A DNA stretch of 64,000 nucleotides from Ichthyophis bannanicus. Lineage: Eukaryota; Chordata; Amphibia; Gymnophiona; Ichthyophiidae. This document shows, piece after piece, positions 55,039 to 64,000 of the stretch. A model generated the notes under the pieces. The model saw only the letters and a program-made list of their open reading frames with translations, had not been told where the DNA came from and made no database searches. Position 1 is the first letter of the stretch, and each line of letters starts with the position of its first letter. A program made the translations under genes and the position numbers. The DNA is taken from assembly GCA_033557465.1 (NCBI GenBank), contig CM066033.1, positions 380,749,289 through 380,813,288 of the forward strand, in the 5' to 3' direction.

Positions 55039-57100
55039 ATGCTCAAGAAGTGTCCCAGATGTGGCAAGAAGATGAACTCCACCGACGCTCACGATTGCTG
55101 TGTATGATGCCTGGGTCCGGACCACCAGGTACAGGATTGCTCTAAGTGCTCCCGCATGTCGCCCAGAGCATGGAAAAGCAGAGGCCATGTTCTCAGTGAG
55201 TTCCTGGCTTCTTCTGTGCAATTGCCTGCCTCCGGTTCCACCCCGGCTCTCTCGCAGAGATCCTCAGCGGCCCGGGACATGCCTCACTCAGCCACTGTCC
55301 CCGGCCAGCTAGCAGCGGTGCCTTCAGCCCTCCCGAGCCCTCGGGAGCTTCAGGAGTCTCCATCTGTGCACGCTCTGCCCCTCCAAGATGGCGCCGGCAT
55401 CATGCAGCCAAGCTCCGCCCCCGGCTGCCGATTGGAAGAAGGACCAGCCAACCGATTGCTCCCATTCAGGGCAGGGCATCCCCGGAGCATCGCGCTGACA
55501 AACAGAGCTCCCACCACAGGAGAGACAGGAGCAGTAGCCCCCACCGCTCCGGTAAGGAAACCTCCCGTCGGCACAGAAGGGAAAGGAGCAGCAGCACTGG
55601 GGATCGTGACCGGCATCGCTCCCGGGGTCGGAGGCCGGTCAGCAAACAGAAAGACAGGTACAGCTCCGGCAAGCACTGCTCCAAACGCCACAGGCACAGA
55701 AGGGACAAAAACAGCCTCAGTTCTTCTGAGGAAGATCACAGGGGGGAAGTAGGAGGACTTTTTCACATTGACTCCGGCAACAGCTCCCCCTGCAATTACA
55801 GCAGGGAACCTTCCTCCAATGACCATTCTGCCACCATTATTGAACTGCTTTCATGCCTGGTAAAGCAGACTGCCCCCCTGGTGTCAAGCGCTGACCTGCC
55901 TGCGTCAACCCTCTCTCCTCGGGCAGGGGCCGCTCCCTCTCCTGCGCCCACCTCTATTCCTCATCTATCCCCTTCTAAAGCTCTCTCGGCTAAGGACTCT
56001 GCATCCGAGCCCAGCGACGGGGAGATCGTGGAACCCACCTGCCTAGGCTCCACGGCCTCCAAGGACTCCCCCGATTCGGAGCTGCCACCCAACGGCAGAG
56101 AGGACTCTGCTGCTAAGCACCTTCCGGAGGATCTCACCTATCCTAAATTTCTCAGGAAGGTGGCGTCATCCCAGAACCTTACTGCTGACAAAGGGGAGGA
56201 GCAAGTGCCGGATGTCATGCGATATCTTCAAGGCCCCAAACCTGCAACGACATTACCCATTCATCAGAAGCTGCGGGACAACCAACTGTCTCTCTGGCAG
56301 ACCCCTGCCTCTGGCCAAGCTTGAGCAAGGCGTCTGGATGCAAAGTACCAAGTCCACCTGGCACCCGGCTTCCTCAAGCAACAGCTGCCTCATCGGTCCA
56401 TTGTAGTCTCCTCGGCCCTGAAGAGGGCCAAATCCTCCAGAACTCTGGCCAACCACCCACCAGGAAAGGACTCCAAGCTCCTGGACGATGTGAAGAAGGA
56501 GGTCTTTCAGGGAGCCATGCTAAGCGCACGGATCGCGGCGAATCAGTTTCAACATGTCCTTTTCCAGGATGGGGTGTTAGCGGGGCTCAAAGACAAACTT
56601 TCAGCCCTGCCTCATGAGCTCCAAGCGGAAACTGCATCATACCTCCAGGATTTGGCGGAATGCAGCAGACACTTAGTTGCTTTGACTCTTTTGACACCGC
56701 CATCAGGACTGTTGGCACCGCCATCTCTGCACGAAGGTGGGCTTGGCTTAAGGCCTCAGGTTTGAGGGCAGACACCCACGTCGAAATCACCGACGCTCCC
56801 TGTGCAGGGGATTCGCTGTTCGGTGAAAAGTGCGCAGACACTGTCAACATCCTCAAAGAGGACTGTAACACCCTCACGACTCTGGCAGCGGATGGCCTGG
56901 AGCGCCCCTCCACCGCTCACAAAAGCAGCTATCACTACAAACCCCATTACAGTCATAAGCGCTACAACCCCACTCGCAAGTGGCAGACCCCGAGGACCTA
57001 CAGGCAACCCTACCAGTCCTCTCACTTCCAAAGGCAACCCCAGAGGGAGCGCAAGTCCAAGAAACAACCATCGGCGCAACAATCCAAGACCTCCTTTTGA
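55039..57100 (+). pseudogene. DIRS C gag-like ORF1
   Basis: ATG at 55039: MLKKCPRCGKKM, then DAHDCC, a TGA at 55105-55107, and CLGPDHQVQDCSKCSRM, a zinc-binding cluster. The frame continues to 55752, then shifts. Later segments: 55881-56324 (PKFLRKVASSQNL, LRDNQLSLWQTP), 56490-56765 (helical FQGAMLSARIAANQFQHVLF), 56660-57100 (RRWAWLKASGLRAD, APCAGDSLFGEK, basic RQPYQSSHFQRQPQ tail). The order matches vertebrate DIRS ORF1. One stop and at least two frameshifts separate the parts. Confidence 0.75.
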
Positions 57101-58098
57101 CTTGGGGAGTCCGGCACCCACAGCGAGCCGGGCCAAGACTCCTCTGGTGGGGGGCCGGTTGTCGAGCTTCCTCCCAGCTTGGCAGGCCATCACCATGGAC
57201 AACTGGGTGCTGCAGATCCTGAAGGAAGGATACCGTCTAAGGTTCATATCCCCTCCCTGCCAACGCGCAAGGCCCTCGAGCGCCACACCCGCGCACCTCC
57301 TCAGCACCATGTCCATCCTGCTACAGCACCTCCTCACAGCGCAAGCCGTTGAAAGAGTTCCAGACAGCGAAATCAACTCTGGCTTCTACTCCAGATACTT
57401 TCTCATTCCCAAGAAATCTGGGGGGGATTTGCCCAATTCTGGATCTCCACAGGCTTAACAGGTTCATCATGAAAGAACGCTTCAGGATGTACTCCCTCAA
57501 CTCCATCCTGTCCCTCATTCGAGCAGGGGATTGGCTCGCCTCCTTAGACTTGCTGGAAGCGTACTCACACATTCCCATCCACCCGGCTCACAGGAAGTTC
57601 CTCCGCTTCAAGGTCGGGGATCACCACTACCAGTACAAGGTTTTCCCATTTGGACTGTCACCAGCGCCATGGGTCTTCACGAAGTGTGTTGCTATGGCTG
57701 CGGCTCATCTCCGCAAGCAAGGCATTGCCGTCTTCCCATACCTCGACGATTGGCTCCTTACAGCCCGATCTGCACCGGAAGCACGGGTAGCAATGCAGAG
57801 AACCACCAGGCTCCTATCGGACCTCGGATTCCTCCTGAACTTGGAGAAGTCCCAGCTGGAGCCTCGCCGCAAGCTGCGGTTCATAGGCGCTGTTATAGAT
57901 ACCAGAGTTGCGAAGGCTTTTCTGCCCGAGGACCGTGCTCGGACCATCAGATCCTTAGCCATGAGGATGGCGGCACCCGATCAGACCTTGGCTTGCTCTG
58001 TCCTTCGTCTTCTGGGCCACATGGCTGCGACGACTTCAGTCCTCCCATTTGTGAGACTCCACATGCGAAGCCTTCAGTGGCACCTACGCGACCACTGA
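57100..58098 (+). pseudogene. DIRS C reverse transcriptase
   Basis: It starts in one frame (GGRLSSFLPAWQAIT, GFYSRYFLIPKKSGGD) and shifts at about 57420 (G-run) to ICPILDLHRLNRFI, ASLDLLEAYSHIPI (motif A, about 57540), HRKFLRFKVG, FPFGLSPAPWVFTKCV and FPYLDDWLLTA (about 57735-57765, catalytic DD). Then LGFLLNLEKSQL, KLRFIGAVIDT and LLGHMAATTSVLPFVRLHMR follow, to a TGA at 58096. A single frameshift and the final stop are the only clear lesions. Confidence 0.88.
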
Positions 58099-58625
58099 AA
58101 GCAACTTTCACATCCTCTGACCATTCGGGTGCCCCTGTCAGATCGGGTAAAAGAAAGTCTCCACTGGTGGACTCTCCATTCCAACCTCCTGCAAGGGAGG
58201 AATCTTCAGCAGCACCCAAACCAGATTGTCCTCACGACAGACGCCTCTTCCTCAGGATGGGGGGGGTGCACCTCCTCCACCTCAGCACGCAAGGGGCATG
58301 GACAGTGGAGGAACAGCCCCTCCACATCAACCTGCTCGAGCTCAGGGCCATCAGATACGCCCTGAAAGCTTTTCAGAACCACCTGGCAAAGAAAGTTATC
58401 CTCGTCCAAACCGACAATCAGGTGGCGATGTTTTATCTGAACAAGCAAGGTGGCTCGGGCTCCCGGTCCCTTTGCAAGGAAACGTTGGCAATCTGGTCCT
58501 TCGTTCTCTCCATGGGATCCCAGATACAAGCCTCATACCTTCCTGGGGAGGAGAACGTCCTCGCCAACAAGTTCAGCAGCCCTCGCCTTGTCAGCATGGA
58601 GATTGAGCGGGGACACTTGTCAAAT
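58099..58625 (+). pseudogene. DIRS C RNase H domain
   Basis: LTTDASSSGWGG (first Asp, about 58230-58265), then a frameshift in the G-run at 58258-58266. It continues WTVEEQPLHINLLELRAIRY (Glu), VILVQTDNQVAMFYLNKQ (Asp, about 58400-58455), YLPGEENVLANKFSS. All catalytic residues are readable. The domain then runs without interruption into the recombinase frame. Confidence 0.82.
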
Positions 58626-59704
58626 CTAGAACTGCCTATCGAAGTTCATAACGTGGTCTTGGCAGCTAGACGCCCATCCACTCACAAGTCCTACAGCCTC
58701 AAATGGAAACGTTTCTCCATCTGGTGCAATGCCCAAGGCCTGGACCCAGGATCATGCCCCATTCCCATGATCCTCAAGTACCTCACTTCTCTCTTCAAGA
58801 GCGGCTTGAAGACGCAGTCCATCAAGGTTCACCTGTCGGCAATTGCATCTCTCCACTCCGAAGGGACAAAGGTTTAAGGCTTTGCTGGCGTCCATCCCCA
58901 TTGTGGCCCAATTCATGAAAGGCCTGGTCAACATTCGGCCCCCCGTGTCCGCCGGTACCAGCCTGGGACCTCAGCACCGTACTTCAACAGCTGACACAGT
59001 CACCATTCGAGCCGCTGTCCACAGTGGAACTGAAGTTTGTCTCCTGGAAGATGCTCTTGCTCATCGCCATAACATCTGCTTAGAGGATCAGCGAGTTGCA
59101 GGCCCTGGTGTCCCACCCTACATACACCCAACTCCACCACAACCGTGCATCCCTGCGCACCAACCCAAAGTTTCTTCCTAAGGTGGTTTCCTCCTTTCAT
59201 GTCAACCAAGCCATCGACCTCCCTTCTTTCCTCCCGGAACCGCATGAGTCTGACGAGGAGCGGAGGCTCCACACCCTGGACTGCATCCGGGTCCTGCGCA
59301 TCTACCTTCAGAGGACATCAAGCATCAGGCAAACATCACAGCTTTTTGTGTCCTACGACCCCAACAGGCCCGGAAAGCCCGTCAACAAGCGGACCCTGTC
59401 TGGCTGGATTGCGAGTTGCATTGCCTTCTGCCTCGATCGGGCGGGGGCCCACACAGAGGACCGGATAGGAGCACACCAGCTAAGGGCATTAGCAATGTCT
59501 TTCGCCAACCTGCGCTCAGTCCCAATGACCGATATTTGCAGAGCGGCTACCTGGTCCTCCTCGCTGACCTTCCAGAAACACTACTGTCTGGACCTGGAAG
59601 CGCAGTCCGACAGTTCCTTCGGTAGGGCCGTCCTCACGGCCAACGTGAGGATGGCCTCTGATGAGGCTCAGAGTGGCCAAGGACACGGGCCGATCTCAGC
59701 CTAA
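58626..59704 (+). pseudogene. DIRS C tyrosine recombinase, catalytic residues retained
   Basis: N-terminal SAM-like part: VVLAARRPSTHKSYSLKWKR, LKYLTSLFKSGLKTQSIKVH (to 58877, same frame as RNase H). After a frameshift: LLIAITSA, TAG at 59081-59083, then RISELQAL with the presumed catalytic Arg (AGG 59084-59086). LPKVVSSFHVNQ follows. GAHQLRALA has His (59474-59476) and Arg (59483-59485); ICRAATWSSSLTFQKHY carries the nucleophile Tyr (59582-59584). The last 202 codons are open to 59704. Catalytic residues intact; one stop and one frameshift. Confidence 0.87.
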
Positions 59705-59744
59705 GGGCCAAGGTCGCGGACTCTATCCGCACTGCAGGTGCATT

Positions 59745-59935
59745 GACTTCTGTCAAAAAAAAAAAAGAGAAATTTATACTGTTTACTGTTATTGCACATT
59801 GTCACCTTAAGCTGTTTGCACTGTCTTGTTTTGCACATTTGCACATGTTCACTTGCATATGTTGACCTATTCCGTATAAGTTTGCATTCTTTGCACTGTT
59901 ATGCACTGTGTTGGTATGCGTTGCAATAAAGGCAT
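59745..59935 (+). promoter_or_regulatory. DIRS C 3' UTR with TTGCAC words and AATAAA signal
   Basis: After an A run (59756-59766) the word TTGCAC or TTGCAT recurs about seven times between 59788 and 59915. AATAAA follows at 59925-59930, a likely polyadenylation signal for the element transcript. Confidence 0.6.
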
Positions 59936-60018
59936 TTCGTTACCTCGTTACCTCTGTCTGAGCATGTTCTGTTCGGTCCCCTCATCCACCTCAGCGCGCT
60001 CCCGCGGAGCTAGGGAGT

Positions 60019-60118
60019 CACCTGGTGTGGCTGACGCTTCCTGCTTGTCCATGGAGAAAGCGAGGTTACTTACCTGTAACAGGGGTTCTCCGTGGACAGC
60101 AGGATAAGTCAGCCACAC
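60019..60118. repeat. DIRS C internal complementary region
   Basis: Bases 60019-60058 are the reverse complement of the left end (54832 on: TTCTCCATGGACAAGCAGGA). Bases 60063-60118 are the reverse complement of the right end (60301-60345: TGTTACAGGTAAGTAACC). Together they spell the two termini joined with about 4 bases between. Confidence 0.92.
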
Positions 60119-60190
60119 ATCCCACCCACCTCCCCTGTCTGTAGGTGACCGACCAGCTCGCACCCTAGCCTTTAGGCAGAGCTAGTTACG

Positions 60191-60352
60191 TACTGGCTGG
60201 GCTGGGGGCGGGCCGGGAAGGTGGGGTCTCCTACTCAGAAATCTGATCTTGAGAGTACTTCCGTTGATGGCGCCGCCCGGAGGTCGACACCTGGTGTGGC
60301 TGACTTATCCTGCTGTCCACGGAGAACCCCTGTTACAGGTAAGTAACCCCGC
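60191..60352. repeat. DIRS C right inverted terminal repeat and end
   Basis: Complement of the left ITR to 60326, then the right-specific tail CCCCTGTTACAGGTAAGTAA to about 60350, where RTE sequence (CTATGCTGATGATACC) returns. Confidence 0.88.
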
Positions 60353-61080
60353 TGTCTTTGCTATGCTGATGATACCACATTTCTGTCTGAAAGTGAAGAT
60401 GATCTGAAACATTTGCTTCTCAAGATCAAGGAACATAGTCTTAAAACAGGCCTGCACCTTAATATAAAGAAGACAAAGATCTTGACAACTGGCAAAATCA
60501 ATAAGTTCATCATTGATGGAGAAGAAATTAAAATAGTGGACAACTTTAACCTACTGGGATCAACTATCAATAAAGAAACAACAAGCAGTCAAGAAATCAG
60601 ATGCATTGCTCTTGGCAGAATGGCTATGAAGGACCTATGGAGATGTCTCTCTCCATATAAAGATTCGACTTGTTCAAGCCATGGTATTTTCAATAACGTC
60701 ATATGGATGCAAAAGTTGGACAGTGAAAAAGATAGACAGGAAGAAAACTGATGCTTTTAAATTATGGTGCTGGTGACGAATACTATGTATACCATGGACT
60801 GCCCCAAGAATTAAAGATCATCAAACCTAAGCTTTCTTTAGAAGCTCAGATGACAAGGCTTCGATTTTCATACTTTGGACATATCATGCGAAGAGAGAGA
60901 TCATTAGAGAAAGACATCATGCTTGGCAAGATAGAAGGTCAACACAAAAGAGGAAGGCCAGCAATGAGATGGATCGATACAATAACAGGAGCTATGGGAG
61001 CCAGTCTGTCAACAAAGAGCTGCCTAACTGAAGATCAAACACAATTTAGGACAACTATCCAGAGGGTCGTCATGAGTTGA
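60353..61080 (+). pseudogene. RTE-B ORF2, 3' part (RT catalytic box to C-terminus)
   Basis: Resumes at YADDTTFLSESEDDL (about 60362) and continues LNIKKTKILTTGKINKFIID, GEEIKIVDNFNLLGSTI, a stop region, then LRFSYFGHIMRRERSLEKDI and RGRPAMRWIDTITG in another frame to 61080. This is the C-terminal half of RTE ORF2. Confidence 0.82.
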
Positions 61081-61110
61081 CACCGACTCGACGGCACTTA
61101 ACAACAACAG

Positions 61111-62397
61111 TCCATAGGGGAGGAGATTTCTGAGTTCCAAAGGGCTTGTCTTGTTTGTACAGAAAGCATGCCTAATTACAAACATGCATTTTGGTTTAGA
61201 CCCTAGTTGGGTGAAAGGAGTTTGCAGTAATGGGAGGGGAGTGAGGGAAGGGGATATTAGGAGAGGAGGGATTAAGGGGGGAAACATTGGCAAGAGGGTT
61301 GTTGTTTTTTAATGACTGTGTTTGTATATTGGTATATATGGTGTATGTGATAATATATTTCAACAGAAAGTTTTCAACATAAAATGTGAGTCCAGGGAAC
61401 ACACAACTTTTATCCAAAGTTATGCAGTTTAAACTCAGGCAGGATTTGGGGTGAGCCAAAACGTTATACAGTTATTTGTGTGTATTCACTTAAACATATA
61501 ATCAGCTGACTATACAATATTTATAAATGTATTCAGAAAACTTACTGATATAGTAATATTGTCAGCATTTAACTGAACATCTATTTCTGTACTTTTAAAT
61601 ATTAAAGTTTATATATGTAGATAATGAGGATAAAATTTGAAAAGTGCTCACCGAGGGTAAAAGTATGGAGTTGATGGTTCTTTGAATTTGTGTGGCTGTC
61701 AGGACCCATTATTCTGTGATGATTGCAGGTGCTCTTTACCACCACCTGCTGGAAGAAGTGGTGGCAGCAAATCAGCTTGTAGGGGTTGTGTTAGCTGGAG
61801 TCCTTGCTTCAAAGTTGGGAGGAGGAAGAGTGCTGGAGTCGGGCCTGAAGAGGGGTGGAAGGTGACTACTGAAACAGTGACTAGGGAGGGAGGGGGAAGA
61901 GGAAGAATGCTTGTGTTGGGGGGGGGAGGGAAGGTGCTGGGGACACCTGGAGGGGAGAGAAAATGTGTATACGAACAGAGAGAGAGTGAGTCTAGAGATG
62001 GGGAGCTGGAAAAAAGCTGATTCACACCTTCCCCCCTGCAAATGTACACTAATCTCATGGTGACAACTGAAAAGTTCCCAAGTATGACTATCACTAGACA
62101 TTATAGTGTCCAGGGTCGGCAAGCATATTAGTCCTACCCCCCTCCCCCATCCTGATTTCTGTCACCCTCTGTCCACTCCATTCTGATCTCCATTCCTTTT
62201 CTCCTCACCTCCCAGCTCTCCTATAACCCAACCTGACTTCATTGTTTAGAAACCCATATTTCAGTCATCTTTCCATCCCAAAAAGGGCTTTGCACCTTGG
62301 GGTTCTGCCCCTTTTGCCCATCCTTAGCTATTACCTTCGATTGTAGCAGGTTATCCATGCTCCAAGATCCCAAAGTAGGCAGTAGCAGGCTTTGTAC
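61111..62397. other. No gene seen
   Basis: Unassigned. A purine-rich stretch (61840-62010) creates compositional open frames on both strands. Nothing recognised. Confidence 0.35.
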
Positions 62398-62573
62398 CAG
62401 GGCTGGTCCCACCATTAGGCAAAGTAGGCGACTACCTAGGGCAGCAGCTTATAGGGTGTAACAAAGAGCAGGCCATTCAAAGCTAAACAATTGATTCTGA
62501 CAGGCAGGGGGATGTAAGGCTTAAGGTTTGCCTAGGGCACCAATACCTTGAACCATCTCTTAGGCTGGCCCTG
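62398..62573. mobile_element. Small hAT-type non-autonomous element with 8-bp duplication
   Basis: Left end CAGGGCTGGTCCCACCATTA, right end TTAGGCTGGCCCTG (inverted), flanked by CTTTGTAC on both sides (62390-62397 and 62574-62581). The 8-bp duplication and CAGGG ends are diagnostic of hAT. Length 176 bp, no coding. Related ends occur at 63345 and 35225. Confidence 0.88.
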
Positions 62574-63344
62574 CTTTGTACCACCATGTAAATAGAAAGT
62601 CAGCTATCAGAAGTTTAGCAGTATGGGAAGCATGCTGGGACAAATTTATATTTCATTACAGTGAAATTCTGCTAAGTGCATTTCCCTATTAGTGTTTGCT
62701 CTAAACTGTAAGCTGGATTATAAATACTATCCTAGGAAAGAAAGCATACAGTGTGATAAGGACACCATAAACATTCGTCATAAAGGAATGAATACCACCA
62801 ATATTATTGACTTTGCAAGCAAATGTCTGCCTTTGCATTATTAACACAGACCTGTTATTGAAGTGAGCAAGAGCCCATTTAGCACGATTTATACAAATAC
62901 GAGCCGAGTTTCATCCCCTTTCACAGTCTGGCTGATCACCCAGCAGGTAGAGCCGCAAAATGTCAGAGAATGGACTCCTGCGGGTGCTTCTTCTGCCTGG
63001 CCAGTGACAATGCCATGCTCTTAATAAGTACAAAACGGAGCCACACCACGTCAGGCAAGCGTCTTTCAAGCAGAACAGCCAAGAAGAGACTTCCTATGGG
63101 AACACAGTCTAGAGGCTATAATGAGGCGGGATGAAGCCCACACTGCCTTCCAATCTTGTTATGGTCATTGTCAGAAGAATGGATTACTGTTGTGCTATTT
63201 TCTGTTTGCATTATGCTCTTTGTCACAGGAACAATTTCTTTTGGGGGGAAAAAAATCTCTGTACATTCACTCTAATGCTTGTTGTAATAGGTTCTGCAGC
63301 GGCAGGTCTCCTGGATTTCTTTGCTTTGATTCTCTGGTCATTCC
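62574..63344. other. No gene seen
   Basis: Unassigned, including frames around 63121-63534 that I do not recognise as protein coding. Confidence 0.35.
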
Positions 63345-63480
63345 CAGGGCCGGCTCGACCATTAGGTACACTAGTTGGTTGCCTAGGGCGGCAGCCTCTG
63401 GGGGAGGCAAAGAGCAGCTGCAGTTATGGCAAAACAATAGATCCGGACAGCCACATAAACTTCAAGAACCATTATTGCTG
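63345..63480. mobile_element. Partial small hAT-type element
   Basis: Begins CAGGGCCGGCTCGACCATTA and shares TTGCCTAGGGCGGCAG and AAAACAATAGATCCGGACAG with the related 62398 element. The right end is not recognisable. Confidence 0.55.
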
Positions 63481-63599
63481 ACATTTACCTGCAAAGAGAG
63501 TGAGCAATCTTCAAATAGGGTAAATCTCTTTTGAAAAGTGCCCTTATGTATTTGTCTATGAAACAAAGTTTAATATTGAAATGTTTGATGTCCAATTAT

Positions 63600-64000
63600 G
63601 GGGCATGTTTACTAAGTCCCGCGCTGGTAATGCACATGTGGGCTGTGTTAATAGCATGGGGCTGCAAGCTAACTGCAGGGGAGCAGCTACATCCATCCCC
63701 CTGAAGCTACCGTGCTGCATTGTGGCAAAATGGCTGTGAGTACAACTAATGCCAGCTGTTGAGGTGGCATTAGTTGCATGTGCTACTTTTTAGTGCAGTA
63801 CCCAAACCTCGGGCTAAACCCATGCTACCAATGTGTTTTTACATGATTGTTCTGTAAAGAGTGCTGTTAGAGTAATCATTCTTCCCCCCCCCCCCCCATG
63901 GCACTTCCCATTTCCGCAGCGTGGCAGGCGTTCTCAATCTTCCCCAATTTCCAGTCACAGTGCGCATGTTAAAATGGGAGATGCATGTCATGACAGCAGC
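63600..64000. repeat. Probable GTTTACTAA-type TIR element, left part
   Basis: Begins GGGGCATGTTTACTAAGTCC, the inverse of the end at about 33385-33402. The interior is GC-balanced with AATGC/GCATT words and a 14-base C run (63884-63897). The right end is beyond the window or unrecognised. No gene. Confidence 0.4.

Larger units (their letters stand above)
54831..60352 (+). mobile_element. DIRS-type retrotransposon, copy C (full length, youngest-looking)
   Basis: About 5.5 kb. Left ITR 54832-54969, gag-like ORF1, RT, RNase H, tyrosine recombinase, polyadenylation signal (59925), internal complementary region (60019-60118), right ITR 60191-60326 and end tail to about 60352. The host is an RTE LINE whose sequence resumes on the other side without a visible target duplication (compare 42780-42815), as expected for recombinase-based insertion. 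It is the best preserved of the three DIRS copies but has frameshifts, a few stops and an internal deletion. Confidence 0.92.
52270..61110 (+). mobile_element. RTE/BovB-like LINE, copy RTE-B, split by DIRS C
   Basis: Left part 52270-54830, right part 60353-61110. The 3' end carries the RTE signature GTCATGAGTTGACACCGACT followed by CGACGGCACTTAACAACAAC. It includes a 5' leader of about 450 bp, endonuclease and reverse transcriptase. DIRS C is inserted immediately before the codons of the catalytic YADD box. The copy is otherwise near full length, with scattered stops. Confidence 0.87.

Noticed and set aside
55350..57376. Long minus-strand frames inside DIRS C (such as 55350-55826 and 56756-57376)
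   Set aside because: They are shadows of the GC-rich plus-strand gag and RT frames and have no recognisable domains.
61682..62122. Overlapping plus- and minus-strand frames as genes
   Set aside because: A purine-rich tract opens frames on both strands; the peptides are low complexity.

Overview
This window is non-coding vertebrate DNA built almost entirely from transposable elements. I found no convincing host-gene exon, rRNA or structural tRNA gene. The mix (DIRS tyrosine-recombinase retrotransposons, CR1, L2, L1-like and RTE/BovB-like LINEs, hAT relics, a CORE-type SINE, solo LTRs) suggests a tetrapod with a large repeat-rich genome. A caecilian amphibian is my best guess, from family resemblance only.

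Layout. 1-4087: 3' part of DIRS element A. 4099-4612: a TIR element (TIR-1). 4880-7470: a minus-strand CR1 joined to an L2 fragment (to 8215). 8.2-13.2 kb: sparse sequence with a second TIR element and an L1-like scrap. 13.2-15.2 kb: a minisatellite-bearing hairpin repeat, whose inverted copy lies at 33.7-35.2 kb. 15.4-17.3 kb: a broken hAT transposase. 17.98-19.58 kb: an L1-like element carrying only an intact ORF1, with target-site duplications and a poly(A) tail. 20.4-21.9 kb: L2 pieces. 21.98-27.3 kb: DIRS B. 27.3-28.8 kb: solo LTR-1. 28.8-32.0 kb: an L1-like ORF2 relic split by a probable solo LTR (LTR-4). 32-40.5 kb: LINE tails, a CORE-SINE and unassigned DNA. 40.56-42.96 kb: RTE copy A split by a TIR element. 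42.96-49.4 kb: a near full-length CR1 split by solo LTR-2. 49.70-51.03 kb: solo LTR-3. 52.3-61.1 kb: RTE copy B split by DIRS C (54.83-60.35 kb). 61.1-64 kb: unassigned DNA with small hAT-type elements.

The most informative signals are these. (1) DIRS C and B keep inverted termini and an internal complementary region matching the joined ends, as the DIRS circle model predicts. (2) Three independent solo LTRs, each with its own 4-bp duplication, carry a reading frame ending in a shared MQ...MDC motif next to possible splice donors. (3) An ORF1-only L1-like retroposon resembles mammalian half-LINEs. (4) A hairpin plus minisatellite repeat occurs in two inverted copies. Nesting gives relative ages: RTE B is older than DIRS C, RTE A older than its TIR insert, and CR1-2 older than LTR-2. 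All family names come from motif recognition by eye; none was checked by database search.
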